DNA of 64,000 bases from Enterococcus florum. Its GTDB lineage: Bacteria > Bacillota > Bacilli > Lactobacillales > Enterococcaceae. The notes under the pieces were generated by a model, which was not told the origin of the DNA, did no database searches, and saw only the letters and a list, made by a program, of their open reading frames with translations. Shown in pieces: positions 33,492-41,938 of the stretch. Location of the stretch: NCBI RefSeq assembly GCF_004309355.1, contig NZ_BJCC01000009.1, positions 62,001 through 126,000 on the forward strand, in the 5' to 3' direction. Within the stretch, counting starts at the first letter, position 1, and every line of letters begins with the position of its first letter. The translations under genes and the position numbers were made by a program.

Positions 33492-33962
33492 TTATTCGTT
33501 TTCTTCAGGCAGCTGATTGTCTAAATCAGTACGTACGATCAAAACATCGCAGCTGGCATTGCGAATCACGTATTCGGAGACTGACCCGATGAACAGACGC
33601 TCTACCGCATTCAGCCCAGTAGCACCCAACATGATCAAATCAATTTTGTTTTCTTCTGGGATCTGCATTGCGATCATCATTTTTGGTGCGCCATATTCGA
33701 TCACTTTTGAAACGTGAGCACAACCAGATTCTTTTGCATAGTTTTCATAATCTGCAAGCGTTTGTTTGGCCATTTCTGTTGCCTGTTCCGCAAGAACATT
33801 GTCAAAGGAAGAAACCGTTTGAAAGGCACGCGTGTCGATAACATGTGCCAGCAGTAATTCTGCATCATTTCGCTTTGCGACGTTGACTGCTTTTTTAAAT
33901 GCCAGTTCAGCTTCGCTTGATCCGTCCACGGCGACCATGATTTTTTTATATTGTTGTTCCAT
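33492..33962 (-). CDS. Universal stress protein (UspA family)
   Basis: A 156-residue protein with the Usp fold: KIMVAVDGSSEAELAFKKAV at the start, LLLAHVIDTRAF, and the ATP-binding end GATGLNAVERLFIGSVSEYV then CDVLIVR. The G-x2-G-x9-G-S pattern suggests nucleotide binding. GGAG precedes the start and it appears monocistronic. Confidence 0.93.
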   Translation of the reverse strand: MEQQYKKIMVAVDGSSEAELAFKKAVNVAKRNDAELLLAHVIDTRAFQTVSSFDNVLAEQATEMAKQTLADYENYAKESGCAHVSKVIEYGAPKMMIAMQIPEENKIDLIMLGATGLNAVERLFIGSVSEYVIRNASCDVLIVRTDLDNQLPEENE

Positions 33963-34016
33963 CTGTATCAGCTCCTTTTCTACTTCTATTTTAAAACATT
34001 TTTTCCTAAAATCCTA

Positions 34017-34298
34017 TCATAAAGAAGATTTTGCTTTTTTCGCTAATTGAATGCTGAAGACAGCGGAAAACAAGATGACGATGATCAAATAAATCATGGA
34101 TGGTGTCGAGTGATCAATGATCGCAATAAAAAGACCAATCACACCAAATGCTGCATACAATAGACCAAAGTAACGCAAGAAGCGTTGGTTGTCTTTTGTT
34201 TTCGCAATCAACACAAACAGGCTCTCTGATCGTTGCAGCAAATAATAGCTGCACAAGAACAAAAGGACAGCCATAACAATCATTAAAATCTGAATCAT
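34017..34298 (-). CDS. Small membrane protein (93 aa)
   Basis: Three hydrophobic helices (MIQILMIVMAVLLFLCSYYL, YFGLLYAAFGVIGLFIAII, MIYLIIVILFSAVFSIQLA) with a basic end (KKAKSSL). The start at 34298 is chosen because GGAGGG lies 7 bases upstream; the frame continues upstream into the terminator of the 6S RNA gene and is not used there. Function unknown. Confidence 0.7.
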   Translation of the reverse strand: MIQILMIVMAVLLFLCSYYLLQRSESLFVLIAKTKDNQRFLRYFGLLYAAFGVIGLFIAIIDHSTPSMIYLIIVILFSAVFSIQLAKKAKSSL

Positions 34299-34317
34299 CT
34301 TTTTCCCTCCATACAAT

Positions 34318-34348
34318 AAAAAGCAATTTGCCATAAGCAAATTGCTTT
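34318..34348 (-). terminator. Terminator downstream of the 6S RNA
   Basis: A perfect 12-bp stem AAAGCAATTTGC / GCAAATTGCTTT with a 5-base loop; on the minus strand TTTTTATT follows. Confidence 0.85.
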
Positions 34349-34361
34349 CATCCAAAAGAAT

Positions 34362-34557
34362 GGAAAACTCCGTCGATGCCGTTATTCGCCCGATAGTATT
34401 GATCCCGCAAATTCAAGCAGGTGGGTTCCATGGTCTAAGTATCGAACTACCAAAGGAAAAGGCATGTTACCAACTTTGACACAAGACGGATCCCGAAATA
34501 TCAATAAAAATGTTCGGTCAACACTGTAATAGGCAACTCGCACATCACAGAATTTCC
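34362..34557 (-). ncRNA. ssrS: 6S RNA (RNA polymerase regulator)
   Basis: About 196 nucleotides, the usual 6S size. The 5' end (GGAAATTCTGTGATG) pairs with the 3' end (CATCGACGGAGTTTTCC) to give a closing stem of about 15 bp with two bulges. The 5' part CTGTGATGTGCGAGTTG resembles the start of Bacillus 6S-1 (as I remember it). The gene lies directly downstream of rarA on the same strand, and Bacillus 6S-1 (bsrA) lies next to the rarA homolog yrvN. It has its own promoters and terminator, and no convincing protein frame. 6S RNA mimics an open promoter and binds sigma-A polymerase in stationary phase. Confidence 0.75.
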
Positions 34558-34563
34558 ATTTCA

Positions 34564-34592
34564 ATCATAGCATAGTCATAATTAAGACGCAA
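34564..34592 (-). promoter_or_regulatory. Proximal 6S RNA promoter
   Basis: On the minus strand TTGCGT, a 17-bp spacer and extended -10 TGCTATGAT place the start near 34557, the start of the closing stem. Confidence 0.65.
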
Positions 34593-34651
34593 TCAATCGA
34601 ACTGGTATGTCATTTCTGTTCGATGAGTGATTTCATCTTTCTTGTATTACT

Positions 34652-34681
34652 ATTGTAGTTGATGAATGGGGCGATTGTCAA
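34652..34681 (-). promoter_or_regulatory. Distal 6S RNA promoter
   Basis: On the minus strand TTGACA (complement of 34676-34681) and TACAAT (34652-34657) are 18 bp apart, a near-consensus sigma-A promoter just after the rarA stop. It would give a longer precursor. Confidence 0.7.
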
Positions 34682-34693
34682 AAAAAATTGCTC

Positions 34694-35971
34694 CTATTTT
34701 TTCTTTTTCCATTTCAAAATTCGGTAATACTGCTGGCCTAGGGCTTCTTCGTATTTTCCGGTTTTTTTAGGTTCGTAGTAGTGGGCATTTTTTAGTTTGT
34801 CTGGCAAATACTGCTGATCGACCCATGCGATCTCTGAATCATGAGGATACTGATAGCCAATACCGCGATTCAATTCTTTGGCGCCTTTGTAATGACTGTC
34901 TCGTAAATGATCGGGGACTTCGCCGGCTTTGCCTAAGCGAATATCTGCGATTGCCGCATCCAGTGCTACATAGGCAGAATTGGATTTTGGCGACAGGCAA
35001 AGATCGACCACCGCATTGGCTAAAGGCATACGGGCCTCCGGAAATCCTAGTTTCTCCGCTGCTTGGACCGCCTGCACCGTTCGAGCGGCCGCTTGCGGAT
35101 TGGCCAACCCAATGTCTTCATAGCCCATGACCATCAACCGCCGGCAAATGATCGGCAGATCTCCAGCCTCCACCAGCCGACCTAGATAATGCAACGCCGC
35201 ATCCACGTCGCTGCCTCGTACAGATTTTTGAAACGCAGAGATGACATCGTAATGGGCATCCCCATCTTTATCATGGGTCAATGCTTTTCGCTGCACACAC
35301 TCTTCAATGATCGAAAGGGTCAAATGAATCTTGCCCCCCTCATTTTCAGGCGTTGATCTAGCAGCCAGCTCCAAGCCATTCAAGGCGCTGCGCAAATCAC
35401 CGTTTGTCGCCTGAGAAAGAAAACGTAAAGCTTCCTCATCGATCTTGATCGGAAAATTCCCTAGTCCGCGTTCTGGATCTTTCAGTGCAGATTCAACGGC
35501 TGCTTGGATATCTTCTTCGGTCAATGGCTTTACTTCAAAAATTTGTGTCCTGCTGCGGATCGCGGGATTAATCGTAATATAAGGATTCTCTGTTGTTGCC
35601 CCGATCATAATGATCCGGCCGCTTTCAAGATGCGGCAGCAGAAAATCCTGTTTGGTTTTATCTAAACGATGGACTTCATCCAGCAGGAGGATCACTGTCC
35701 CGCTCATTTTGGCTTCTTCTGCTACGATCTGCAGGTCTTTTTTCGTATCAGTTGCTGCATTCAGCATACGAAACGCATAGTTGGTCGAACCGGCGATCGC
35801 ACTCGCAATACTGGTTTTGCCTGTACCCGGCGGTCCATATAAAATCATCGAAGAAAGCATGCGGGCGTCGACCATTCGGCGAATAATTTTTCCAGGGCCG
35901 ACTAAATGTTGCTGTCCGACGACTTCCTCTAAATTGCGGGGACGCATACGATAGGCTAAAGGTTGCTGCAT
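34694..35971 (-). CDS. rarA: Replication-associated recombination protein A
   Basis: A 425-residue AAA+ ATPase of the RarA/MgsA/WRNIP1 family: Walker A GPPGTGKTS (residues 46-54), Walker B LLLDEVHR, sensor GATTENPY, arginine finger region AIRSRTQIF and a C-terminal tetramerisation domain (GYQYPHDSEIAWVDQQYLPD). It acts at stalled forks. The start ATG begins MQQPLAYRMRPRNLEEVVGQ with GGAG upstream. The 6S RNA gene follows on the same strand. Confidence 0.95.
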   Translation of the reverse strand: MQQPLAYRMRPRNLEEVVGQQHLVGPGKIIRRMVDARMLSSMILYGPPGTGKTSIASAIAGSTNYAFRMLNAATDTKKDLQIVAEEAKMSGTVILLLDEVHRLDKTKQDFLLPHLESGRIIMIGATTENPYITINPAIRSRTQIFEVKPLTEEDIQAAVESALKDPERGLGNFPIKIDEEALRFLSQATNGDLRSALNGLELAARSTPENEGGKIHLTLSIIEECVQRKALTHDKDGDAHYDVISAFQKSVRGSDVDAALHYLGRLVEAGDLPIICRRLMVMGYEDIGLANPQAAARTVQAVQAAEKLGFPEARMPLANAVVDLCLSPKSNSAYVALDAAIADIRLGKAGEVPDHLRDSHYKGAKELNRGIGYQYPHDSEIAWVDQQYLPDKLKNAHYYEPKKTGKYEEALGQQYYRILKWKKKK

Positions 35972-36109
35972 GTTTTCCTCTCCTTCATGGCAATTGTTTT
36001 GGGAATATACGTTCTAGTATAGCATTTTTTTCTAGGTATTTATAGGAATCTGGGTGGATGAACGTGGTATCTGGACAGATAATTGTGTATGATAGGAAAG
36101 GTGAATAAA

Positions 36110-36736
36110 ATGAATGAAGTGATCGATTTTTTTAGTAAACATACGACTGAGGAAGTGGCAGAGTTTCTTCTAGGAATGTACCTTGAGCATGAAATCAATG
36201 GACAAACACTTGGAGGCTATATCGTAGACTGCGAGGCTTATTTAGGGCCAGAGGATGAGGCTGCCCACAGCTTTGGAATGCGCAATACGCCTAGGGTCCA
36301 AGCTATGTATCAAAAACCTGGGACGATTTATCTTTATACGATGCATACGCATTTGATTTTAAATATCATCACTCAGCCAGAAGGGATTCCACAAGGTGTG
36401 ATGATCCGGGGGCTGGAACCAGCGGAGGGCATAGATGAAATGATCCAAAATCGCAACGGCCAGACCGGCTCAGCCCTGAGTGATGGACCGGGAAAACTTG
36501 TGCAGGCATTAAGAATTTCCAAAGCGTTGTACGGGGATTCGATCTTTACCAGCGTACTACACCTCGTTCCCGAACGACGAAGGCTTCCGAAAACAGTCGA
36601 AAAATTACCCCGAATCGGCATTCCGAATAAAGGAATCTGGACGGATATCCCCTTGCGATTTACGGTCAAGGGCAATCCCTATCTCTCAAAACAACGAAGA
36701 AGCGCGATCGATCCCGATCACGGATGGAGGAAATAA
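36110..36736 (+). CDS. DNA-3-methyladenine glycosylase (AAG/MPG family)
   Basis: A 208-residue protein of the mammalian-type alkyladenine glycosylase family: GGYIVDCEAYLGPEDEAAHS holds the conserved catalytic glutamate, then GTIYLYTMHTHLILNI, GVMIRGLEP and GPGKLVQAL. It excises alkylated and deaminated purines. The ATG at 36110 has AAAGGTGA upstream. It starts a series of closely spaced genes ending with dtd. Confidence 0.9.
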   Translation: MNEVIDFFSKHTTEEVAEFLLGMYLEHEINGQTLGGYIVDCEAYLGPEDEAAHSFGMRNTPRVQAMYQKPGTIYLYTMHTHLILNIITQPEGIPQGVMIRGLEPAEGIDEMIQNRNGQTGSALSDGPGKLVQALRISKALYGDSIFTSVLHLVPERRRLPKTVEKLPRIGIPNKGIWTDIPLRFTVKGNPYLSKQRRSAIDPDHGWRK

Positions 36737-36737
36737 A

Positions 36738-37214
36738 ATGGCAAAAGAAAGCATGATTGACTATTTAGACCAGTACTTAAACAAGAGAATCCCTGATTAT
36801 GAACTAAATATCGCTTGGGATACCCGCAACCGAACCTTTGAGATTGCTTTTCGCTTGTATGCTGAAAACAAGCAGCAGATTGAGTTAGATGATGTTGATG
36901 GAACGGCTTCGGAGGAGGAGATCATCGAATTTGAAGACGCCATTTTACTTTACGATCCAGAAAAATCGGTTGTCGATACCGAAGAGTACTTGGCAGTGAT
37001 CCCTTATGAAGGAAAAAAGGGGATGAAGAAAGCGGAATTGACCGCGGTCGTAGATTATTTGCGTGAAGTAATCGAAGAAGGACAGAGTGATCTGCTGGAC
37101 TTTTTAGCAGAGGACAGCGACGAAGCTGTTTTTGAATTGCATTGGTTCGATGACGCATTTAAAAAGAAAATCGATACGACAGAAACAAGCTATTTCCCTT
37201 ATCCCAAATATTAG
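36738..37214 (+). CDS. DUF3013-family protein
   Basis: A 158-residue acidic soluble protein (MIDYLDQYLNKRIPDYELNI, FEDAILLYDPEK, FELHWFDDAF) matching the DUF3013 family of Lactobacillales. The start comes one base after the glycosylase stop, with GGAGG inside that gene's end, so translation is coupled. It lies directly before prmA. No function is known. Confidence 0.8.
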   Translation: MAKESMIDYLDQYLNKRIPDYELNIAWDTRNRTFEIAFRLYAENKQQIELDDVDGTASEEEIIEFEDAILLYDPEKSVVDTEEYLAVIPYEGKKGMKKAELTAVVDYLREVIEEGQSDLLDFLAEDSDEAVFELHWFDDAFKKKIDTTETSYFPYPKY

Positions 37215-37234
37215 GCAAAAAGGAGTACCAAAGA

Positions 37235-38182
37235 ATGAAATGGAACGAAGTAAAGGTGATAACCTCCAGTGAAGCCGTTGAGGCAGTATCCAATATTTTA
37301 ATGGAGGCCGGAGCGACAGGTGTAGCGATCGAGGATGCATTGGACATTCAAAATTATCAGAAGGACCCTTTTGGCGAAATAGTAGACCCAGAAATGTTTA
37401 CTGAGCTTAAGGAAGGGGCAGTAGTTATGGCCTACTTCCCTGAAACGATTTTTTTACCAGAGATTCTGCCTTCGATCACAGACAAAATTGATCGCCTGCC
37501 GGAATATGGATTGGAAATTGGTGAAAATCAGATTCTTATCAGCGAAGTAGAGGAAAGCGATTGGGCGACGGCTTGGAAAAAGTATTATCATCCCGTTCGT
37601 GTCACACGTTATCTAACGATTGTTCCAAGCTGGGAAAACTACCAGACACAGCATTCAGATGAAAAAATCATCACCTTAGATCCGGGAATGGCCTTCGGGA
37701 CAGGGACCCATCCGACGACCAGCTTAACTCTGCAAGCATTGGAGACCGTCGTTCGCGGCGGAGAGACGGTACTGGATGTCGGTACCGGTTCTGGTGTTTT
37801 AAGTATTGCTTGTTCACTGATGGGTGCCGGAAAAATCTATGCGTATGACTTAGATGAAGTCGCTGTTCGCTCCGCACAGGAAAATGTGGATATGAATCAA
37901 GGAACGGAAAATATCCAAGTAGCTGCCAATAATCTATTGACGGATGTTACTACGAAAGCGGATATCATCGTTGCCAATATTCTCGCCGATATTATTTCAT
38001 TGATGATCCCAGATGCCTGGCGCCTGTTGAAGCAGAAAGGGACCTTCATTATTTCAGGCATCATTGAAGATAAAAAGGACATGATCTTAGAGGAGATCCT
38101 GACACAAGGATTTGAAATCGATCGTATTTTTCAACAAAAGGACTGGTATGCCATGATATTGAAGAAACCAGAGGAAGCGTAA
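37235..38182 (+). CDS. prmA: Ribosomal protein L11 methyltransferase
   Basis: A 315-residue protein with an N-terminal substrate-recognition domain and a class I methyltransferase domain: LDPGMAFGTGTHPTTSLTLQ, SAM-binding DVGTGSGVLSIA and the catalytic NILADII. It trimethylates ribosomal protein L11. AAAGGAG precedes it; rsmE starts 1 base after the stop. Confidence 0.96.
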   Translation: MKWNEVKVITSSEAVEAVSNILMEAGATGVAIEDALDIQNYQKDPFGEIVDPEMFTELKEGAVVMAYFPETIFLPEILPSITDKIDRLPEYGLEIGENQILISEVEESDWATAWKKYYHPVRVTRYLTIVPSWENYQTQHSDEKIITLDPGMAFGTGTHPTTSLTLQALETVVRGGETVLDVGTGSGVLSIACSLMGAGKIYAYDLDEVAVRSAQENVDMNQGTENIQVAANNLLTDVTTKADIIVANILADIISLMIPDAWRLLKQKGTFIISGIIEDKKDMILEEILTQGFEIDRIFQQKDWYAMILKKPEEA

Positions 38183-38183
38183 T

Positions 38184-38951
38184 ATGCAGCGCTATTTTAT
38201 TGATCAAGACTATCAGCCAGTAGTGGAGTTGACTGGCGAAGCGCATCATCACATCGTGCGAGTAATGCGAATGGTCCCTGGAGATCAAGCCTTTCTTGTG
38301 TTCAGAGATCAGGTGGCAATCAAAGCCGAAATTACAAATATTGGTGGAGAATCCGTCCAACTAAAAGAACTGGAAAAAGAAACGATTGCCAGAGAGCTTC
38401 CGATCGAAGTGACCATTGCCAGCGGGTTTCCCAAGGGTGAAAAACTCGAACTGATCGTACAAAAAGCCACAGAACTTGGGGCACAGCATTTTATTGCGTT
38501 TCCTGCGGAGGCCTCCGTCGTCAAATGGGACGGAAAAAAGCAGAAAAAAAAGCAGCAGCGGCTGCAAAAAATCATTCAAGAAGCTGCTGAGCAATCCCAC
38601 CGACAGTATCTGCCGGACATTCAGTTTGTCGACAAGGAAAAAGAGCTGATTCACCTTTTTGCCGCCTACGACACTGTCCTAGTAGCTTATGAGGAGTCAG
38701 CCAAACAGGGTGAACAAGCCCAATTCATCCAGAGTCTTCACAAAATGAAGTCAAACAGCAGAGTGCTGGTGCTATTTGGTCCTGAAGGTGGGTTGTCGCC
38801 ACGAGAAGTGACGGCTTTTCAGCAAGCCGGGGCTGTTCTTTGCGGGTTGGGACCGCGAATTTTACGGACCGAGACAGCACCGCTTTATGTCATGAGCGCA
38901 TTAGGATTTTATTACGATTTGCTGAATAAATCGGTCATTGAAAAGCCCTAA
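38184..38951 (+). CDS. rsmE: 16S rRNA m3U1498 methyltransferase
   Basis: A 255-residue SPOUT methyltransferase with an N-terminal PUA-like domain (residues 1-70, EAHHHIVRVMRM) and the C-terminal knot (VLFGPEGGLSPREV, LGPRILRTETAPLYVMSAL). It methylates uridine 1498 of 16S rRNA. It is coupled to prmA, the usual arrangement. Confidence 0.95.
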   Translation: MQRYFIDQDYQPVVELTGEAHHHIVRVMRMVPGDQAFLVFRDQVAIKAEITNIGGESVQLKELEKETIARELPIEVTIASGFPKGEKLELIVQKATELGAQHFIAFPAEASVVKWDGKKQKKKQQRLQKIIQEAAEQSHRQYLPDIQFVDKEKELIHLFAAYDTVLVAYEESAKQGEQAQFIQSLHKMKSNSRVLVLFGPEGGLSPREVTAFQQAGAVLCGLGPRILRTETAPLYVMSALGFYYDLLNKSVIEKP

Positions 38952-39085
38952 ACATGTCTGTATAATAGAAACAATCATCTTTTTTACAAGTGAAACAATA
39001 CTCCCTGTGTCACGCAAGCAAGTGAGTGTTCAGCAGGAATGCAGAAAAACAAGTTATGGTTGAAGTTAGATAAAGGAGGATGCAG

Positions 39086-41299
39086 ATGGCACGAGAGGTA
39101 GAATTGACAGGGCCAGACGTGATCAAATTGGTAACTGAATACATGAGCGATGAGCATGTCGCATTTGTAAAAAAGGCCTACGAATATGCTTTTGAAGCCC
39201 ACAAGGATCAGATCAGAAAATCAAAAGAGCCTTATATTATCCACCCAATTCAAGTTGCTGGCATTCTGGCAGATCTGCATATGGATCCTCATACGGTAGC
39301 AACAGGATTTTTACATGACGTAGTGGAGGATACCCCTGTCACTTTGGAAGAGTTAAGACGAGATTTCGGAGATGATGTTGCTTCACTGGTTGATGGAGTC
39401 ACCAAACTAGGGAAAATCAAATACAAGTCCCATGAAGAGCAGTTAGCCGAAAACCATCGCAAAATGCTTTTAGCCATGGCACAAGATCTGCGGGTGATCA
39501 TGGTTAAATTAGCCGACCGTCTCCACAACATGCGGACATTGAAATTTTTACGAGACGACAAGCAGCGTCGAATTGCACGGGAAACCTTGGAAATCTATGC
39601 ACCTTTGGCAGATCGCTTAGGGATGAGCCGGATCAAATGGGAGCTGGAGGATACTTCTTTACGCTATTTGAATCCGAAGCAGTATTATCGAATCGTGCAC
39701 CTGATGCAAAGCAAACGGGAACAACGAGTGGCCTATGTCAATGAGGCAGTGGAAGAAATCAAAAAAGCGACGAAAGAGTTAGAAATCGAAGGCGACATTT
39801 ATGGGCGTCCGAAACACATTTACTCGATCTATCGAAAAATGCGGGATCAAAAGAAACAATTTGACGAGATTTATGACCTGTTGGCGATTCGAGTGATCGT
39901 TGATTCGATCAAGGATTGCTATGCGGTTTTAGGAGCGATCCACACAAAATGGAAACCGATGCCGGGACGTTTCAAAGATTACATCGCTATGCCTAAGGCC
40001 AATATGTATCAGTCTTTGCATACGACCATCATCGGACCTAGCGGCAATCCGGTAGAAGTTCAGATCCGAACACATGAGATGCATCAGATTGCTGAATTCG
40101 GGGTCGCAGCACACTGGGCGTACAAAGAAGGCAAAACGGAGAAAACCGAAGAATCCAATGACAACCGTCAATTGGACTGGTTCCGCGAGATTTTGGAGCT
40201 GCAGGATGAAAGCTACGACGCTTCTGAATTTATGGAAAGTGTTAAAGGCGACATCTTTAGCGATAAGGTTTATGTCTTCACGCCAAAAGGCGATGTGACA
40301 GAACTGCCAAAAGGCTCTGGTCCATTGGATTTTGCTTACAGTATCCATACTGATATCGGAAATAAAACTACCGGCGCAAAAGTAAACGGCAAGATGGTTC
40401 AATTGGATTATAAGTTGAAAAATGGGGACATCATTGAAATCATGACCTCGCCCAATTCATTTGGGCCAAGCCGCGACTGGTTGAAAATGGTCAAAACCAG
40501 CAAGGCTCGGAATAAAATCAAACGTTTCTTTAAAACGCAGGATCGTGAAGAGAACGTTACAAAAGGCCACGATATGGTGTTGAAGTGTCTTTCTGATATG
40601 GGCTTTACACCAAAAGATGTGCTGACCAAAGAGAATATGCAAAAAGCATTGGACAAGTTCAATTACCATAACGAAGACGACCTGTATGCTTCGATTGGTT
40701 TTGGAGAAATCAGTGCCTTGACTTTTTCAAATCGATTGACGGAAAAAGAACGCCGTGAACAGATGAAGCAGAAAAAGCAAGAAGCTGTCGATGAGTTAGT
40801 CAATCATCCGCCAAAGAAAGAACCAGAAAAGATCAAGGTACGCCACGAAGGCGGTATCGTGATTCAAGGGATCGAAAACCTGCTGATTCGAATCAGTCAC
40901 TGCTGCAACCCTGTACCTGGCGATGACATCGTCGGGTATATCACGAAAGGTCGCGGTATCTCGATCCACCGAAGCGATTGTCCAAATATCACCAAGCAAA
41001 GAGAGATTCAGGACCGATTGATCGAAGTGGAATGGGAAGATACCTCCAATGTAAAGCAGGATTACAATGCGGATCTGGAAATCTATGGCTTCAATCGCGA
41101 TGGGCTGTTAAACGATGTACTAAACATCGTGAGTGGAATGACCAAACAGTTAGTCAGTGTTGAAGCTAAGCCGACCAAAGACAAGCTGGCCATGATTCGT
41201 TTGACCTTAAAAATTCAAAATTTGGACCATCTCTATTCGATCGTAGATAAAATCAAATCGGTTCCTGATGTCTATAGTGTAAAACGAACAAAAGGGTAA
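39086..41299 (+). CDS. rel: Bifunctional (p)ppGpp synthetase/hydrolase
   Basis: A 737-residue long RSH protein in the usual order: HD hydrolase ([26 protein letters not shown]), synthetase ([36 protein letters not shown]), TGS ([13 protein letters not shown]), zinc-finger/CC region ([19 protein letters not shown]) and ACT ([14 protein letters not shown]). It makes and degrades the stringent-response alarmone. The start is ATG 39086: AAAGGAGG directly abuts the ATG at 39080, too close, but is 6 bases from 39086. Confidence 0.96.
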   Translation: MAREVELTGPDVIKLVTEYMSDEHVAFVKKAYEYAFEAHKDQIRKSKEPYIIHPIQVAGILADLHMDPHTVATGFLHDVVEDTPVTLEELRRDFGDDVASLVDGVTKLGKIKYKSHEEQLAENHRKMLLAMAQDLRVIMVKLADRLHNMRTLKFLRDDKQRRIARETLEIYAPLADRLGMSRIKWELEDTSLRYLNPKQYYRIVHLMQSKREQRVAYVNEAVEEIKKATKELEIEGDIYGRPKHIYSIYRKMRDQKKQFDEIYDLLAIRVIVDSIKDCYAVLGAIHTKWKPMPGRFKDYIAMPKANMYQSLHTTIIGPSGNPVEVQIRTHEMHQIAEFGVAAHWAYKEGKTEKTEESNDNRQLDWFREILELQDESYDASEFMESVKGDIFSDKVYVFTPKGDVTELPKGSGPLDFAYSIHTDIGNKTTGAKVNGKMVQLDYKLKNGDIIEIMTSPNSFGPSRDWLKMVKTSKARNKIKRFFKTQDREENVTKGHDMVLKCLSDMGFTPKDVLTKENMQKALDKFNYHNEDDLYASIGFGEISALTFSNRLTEKERREQMKQKKQEAVDELVNHPPKKEPEKIKVRHEGGIVIQGIENLLIRISHCCNPVPGDDIVGYITKGRGISIHRSDCPNITKQREIQDRLIEVEWEDTSNVKQDYNADLEIYGFNRDGLLNDVLNIVSGMTKQLVSVEAKPTKDKLAMIRLTLKIQNLDHLYSIVDKIKSVPDVYSVKRTKG

Positions 41300-41313
41300 A
41301 AGGAGATAATGAC

Positions 41314-41760
41314 ATGCGAGCTGTGATTCAACGAGTTAGTCAAGCTTCAGTGACGATCGAAGAAACGGTTATCGGTAAGATCGGCAAAGGGTTTATGATC
41401 TTGTTGGGGATCCATGAAGACGACACGAAAGAGGATGCGGACTATTTGGTTCGGAAGATTCCTTTGCTGCGTGTATTCGAAGATGCAGATGGAAAGATGA
41501 ACCAAAGCATCCAAGATGTTGGCGGCAGTATTTTAAGTGTTTCGCAGTTTACTCTGTATGCCGATACAAAAAAGGGCAATCGGCCAAGCTTCATTAAAGC
41601 TGCCCGACCAGAAACAGCTATTCCGTTATATGAATATTTTAATGAAAAGCTCCGTGAACAAGGAGTCGTCGTAGAAACGGGTGAATTTGGCGGTGACATG
41701 GCAGTCGCTCTGGTAAATGATGGTCCGGTAACGATTATTTTTGATACACGTGAGAAATAA
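41314..41760 (+). CDS. dtd: D-aminoacyl-tRNA deacylase
   Basis: A 148-residue protein with the DTD signatures [17 protein letters not shown] (catalytic pocket) and the Gly-cis-Pro motif NDGPVT near the end. It removes D-amino acids and glycine mischarged on tRNA. It starts 14 bases after rel, a conserved pairing, with AAAGGAG upstream. Confidence 0.96.
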   Translation: MRAVIQRVSQASVTIEETVIGKIGKGFMILLGIHEDDTKEDADYLVRKIPLLRVFEDADGKMNQSIQDVGGSILSVSQFTLYADTKKGNRPSFIKAARPETAIPLYEYFNEKLREQGVVVETGEFGGDMAVALVNDGPVTIIFDTREK

Positions 41761-41775
41761 ATTAGAGATAGTTAG

Positions 41776-41806
41776 AGAAGAATCCTCGCGATTCTTCTTT
41801 TTTTTT
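41776..41806 (+). terminator. Terminator of the rel-dtd operon
   Basis: AGAAGAATC / GATTCTTCT with a 5-base loop and a T9 run. Confidence 0.92.
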
Positions 41807-41938
41807 GACGAAAAACATATATTTAATTCAAAATAATGTTCTCAAATTAAAATAATGACATTTTTCAGCTGAAATAACTAGCTGTTTATCCATCAAATTG
41901 ATAAACTATTGATATATTTAAAAATAGGAGGGTAAAAA

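Noticed and set aside
34382-34564. 60-codon minus-strand frame
   Set aside because: It uses a TTG start without a ribosome site and coincides with the 6S RNA, whose closing stem and size explain the region better.
39080-39085. ATG at 39080 as start of rel
   Set aside because: The AAAGGAGG site directly abuts it with no spacing; ATG 39086 has proper spacing and begins the conserved protein.
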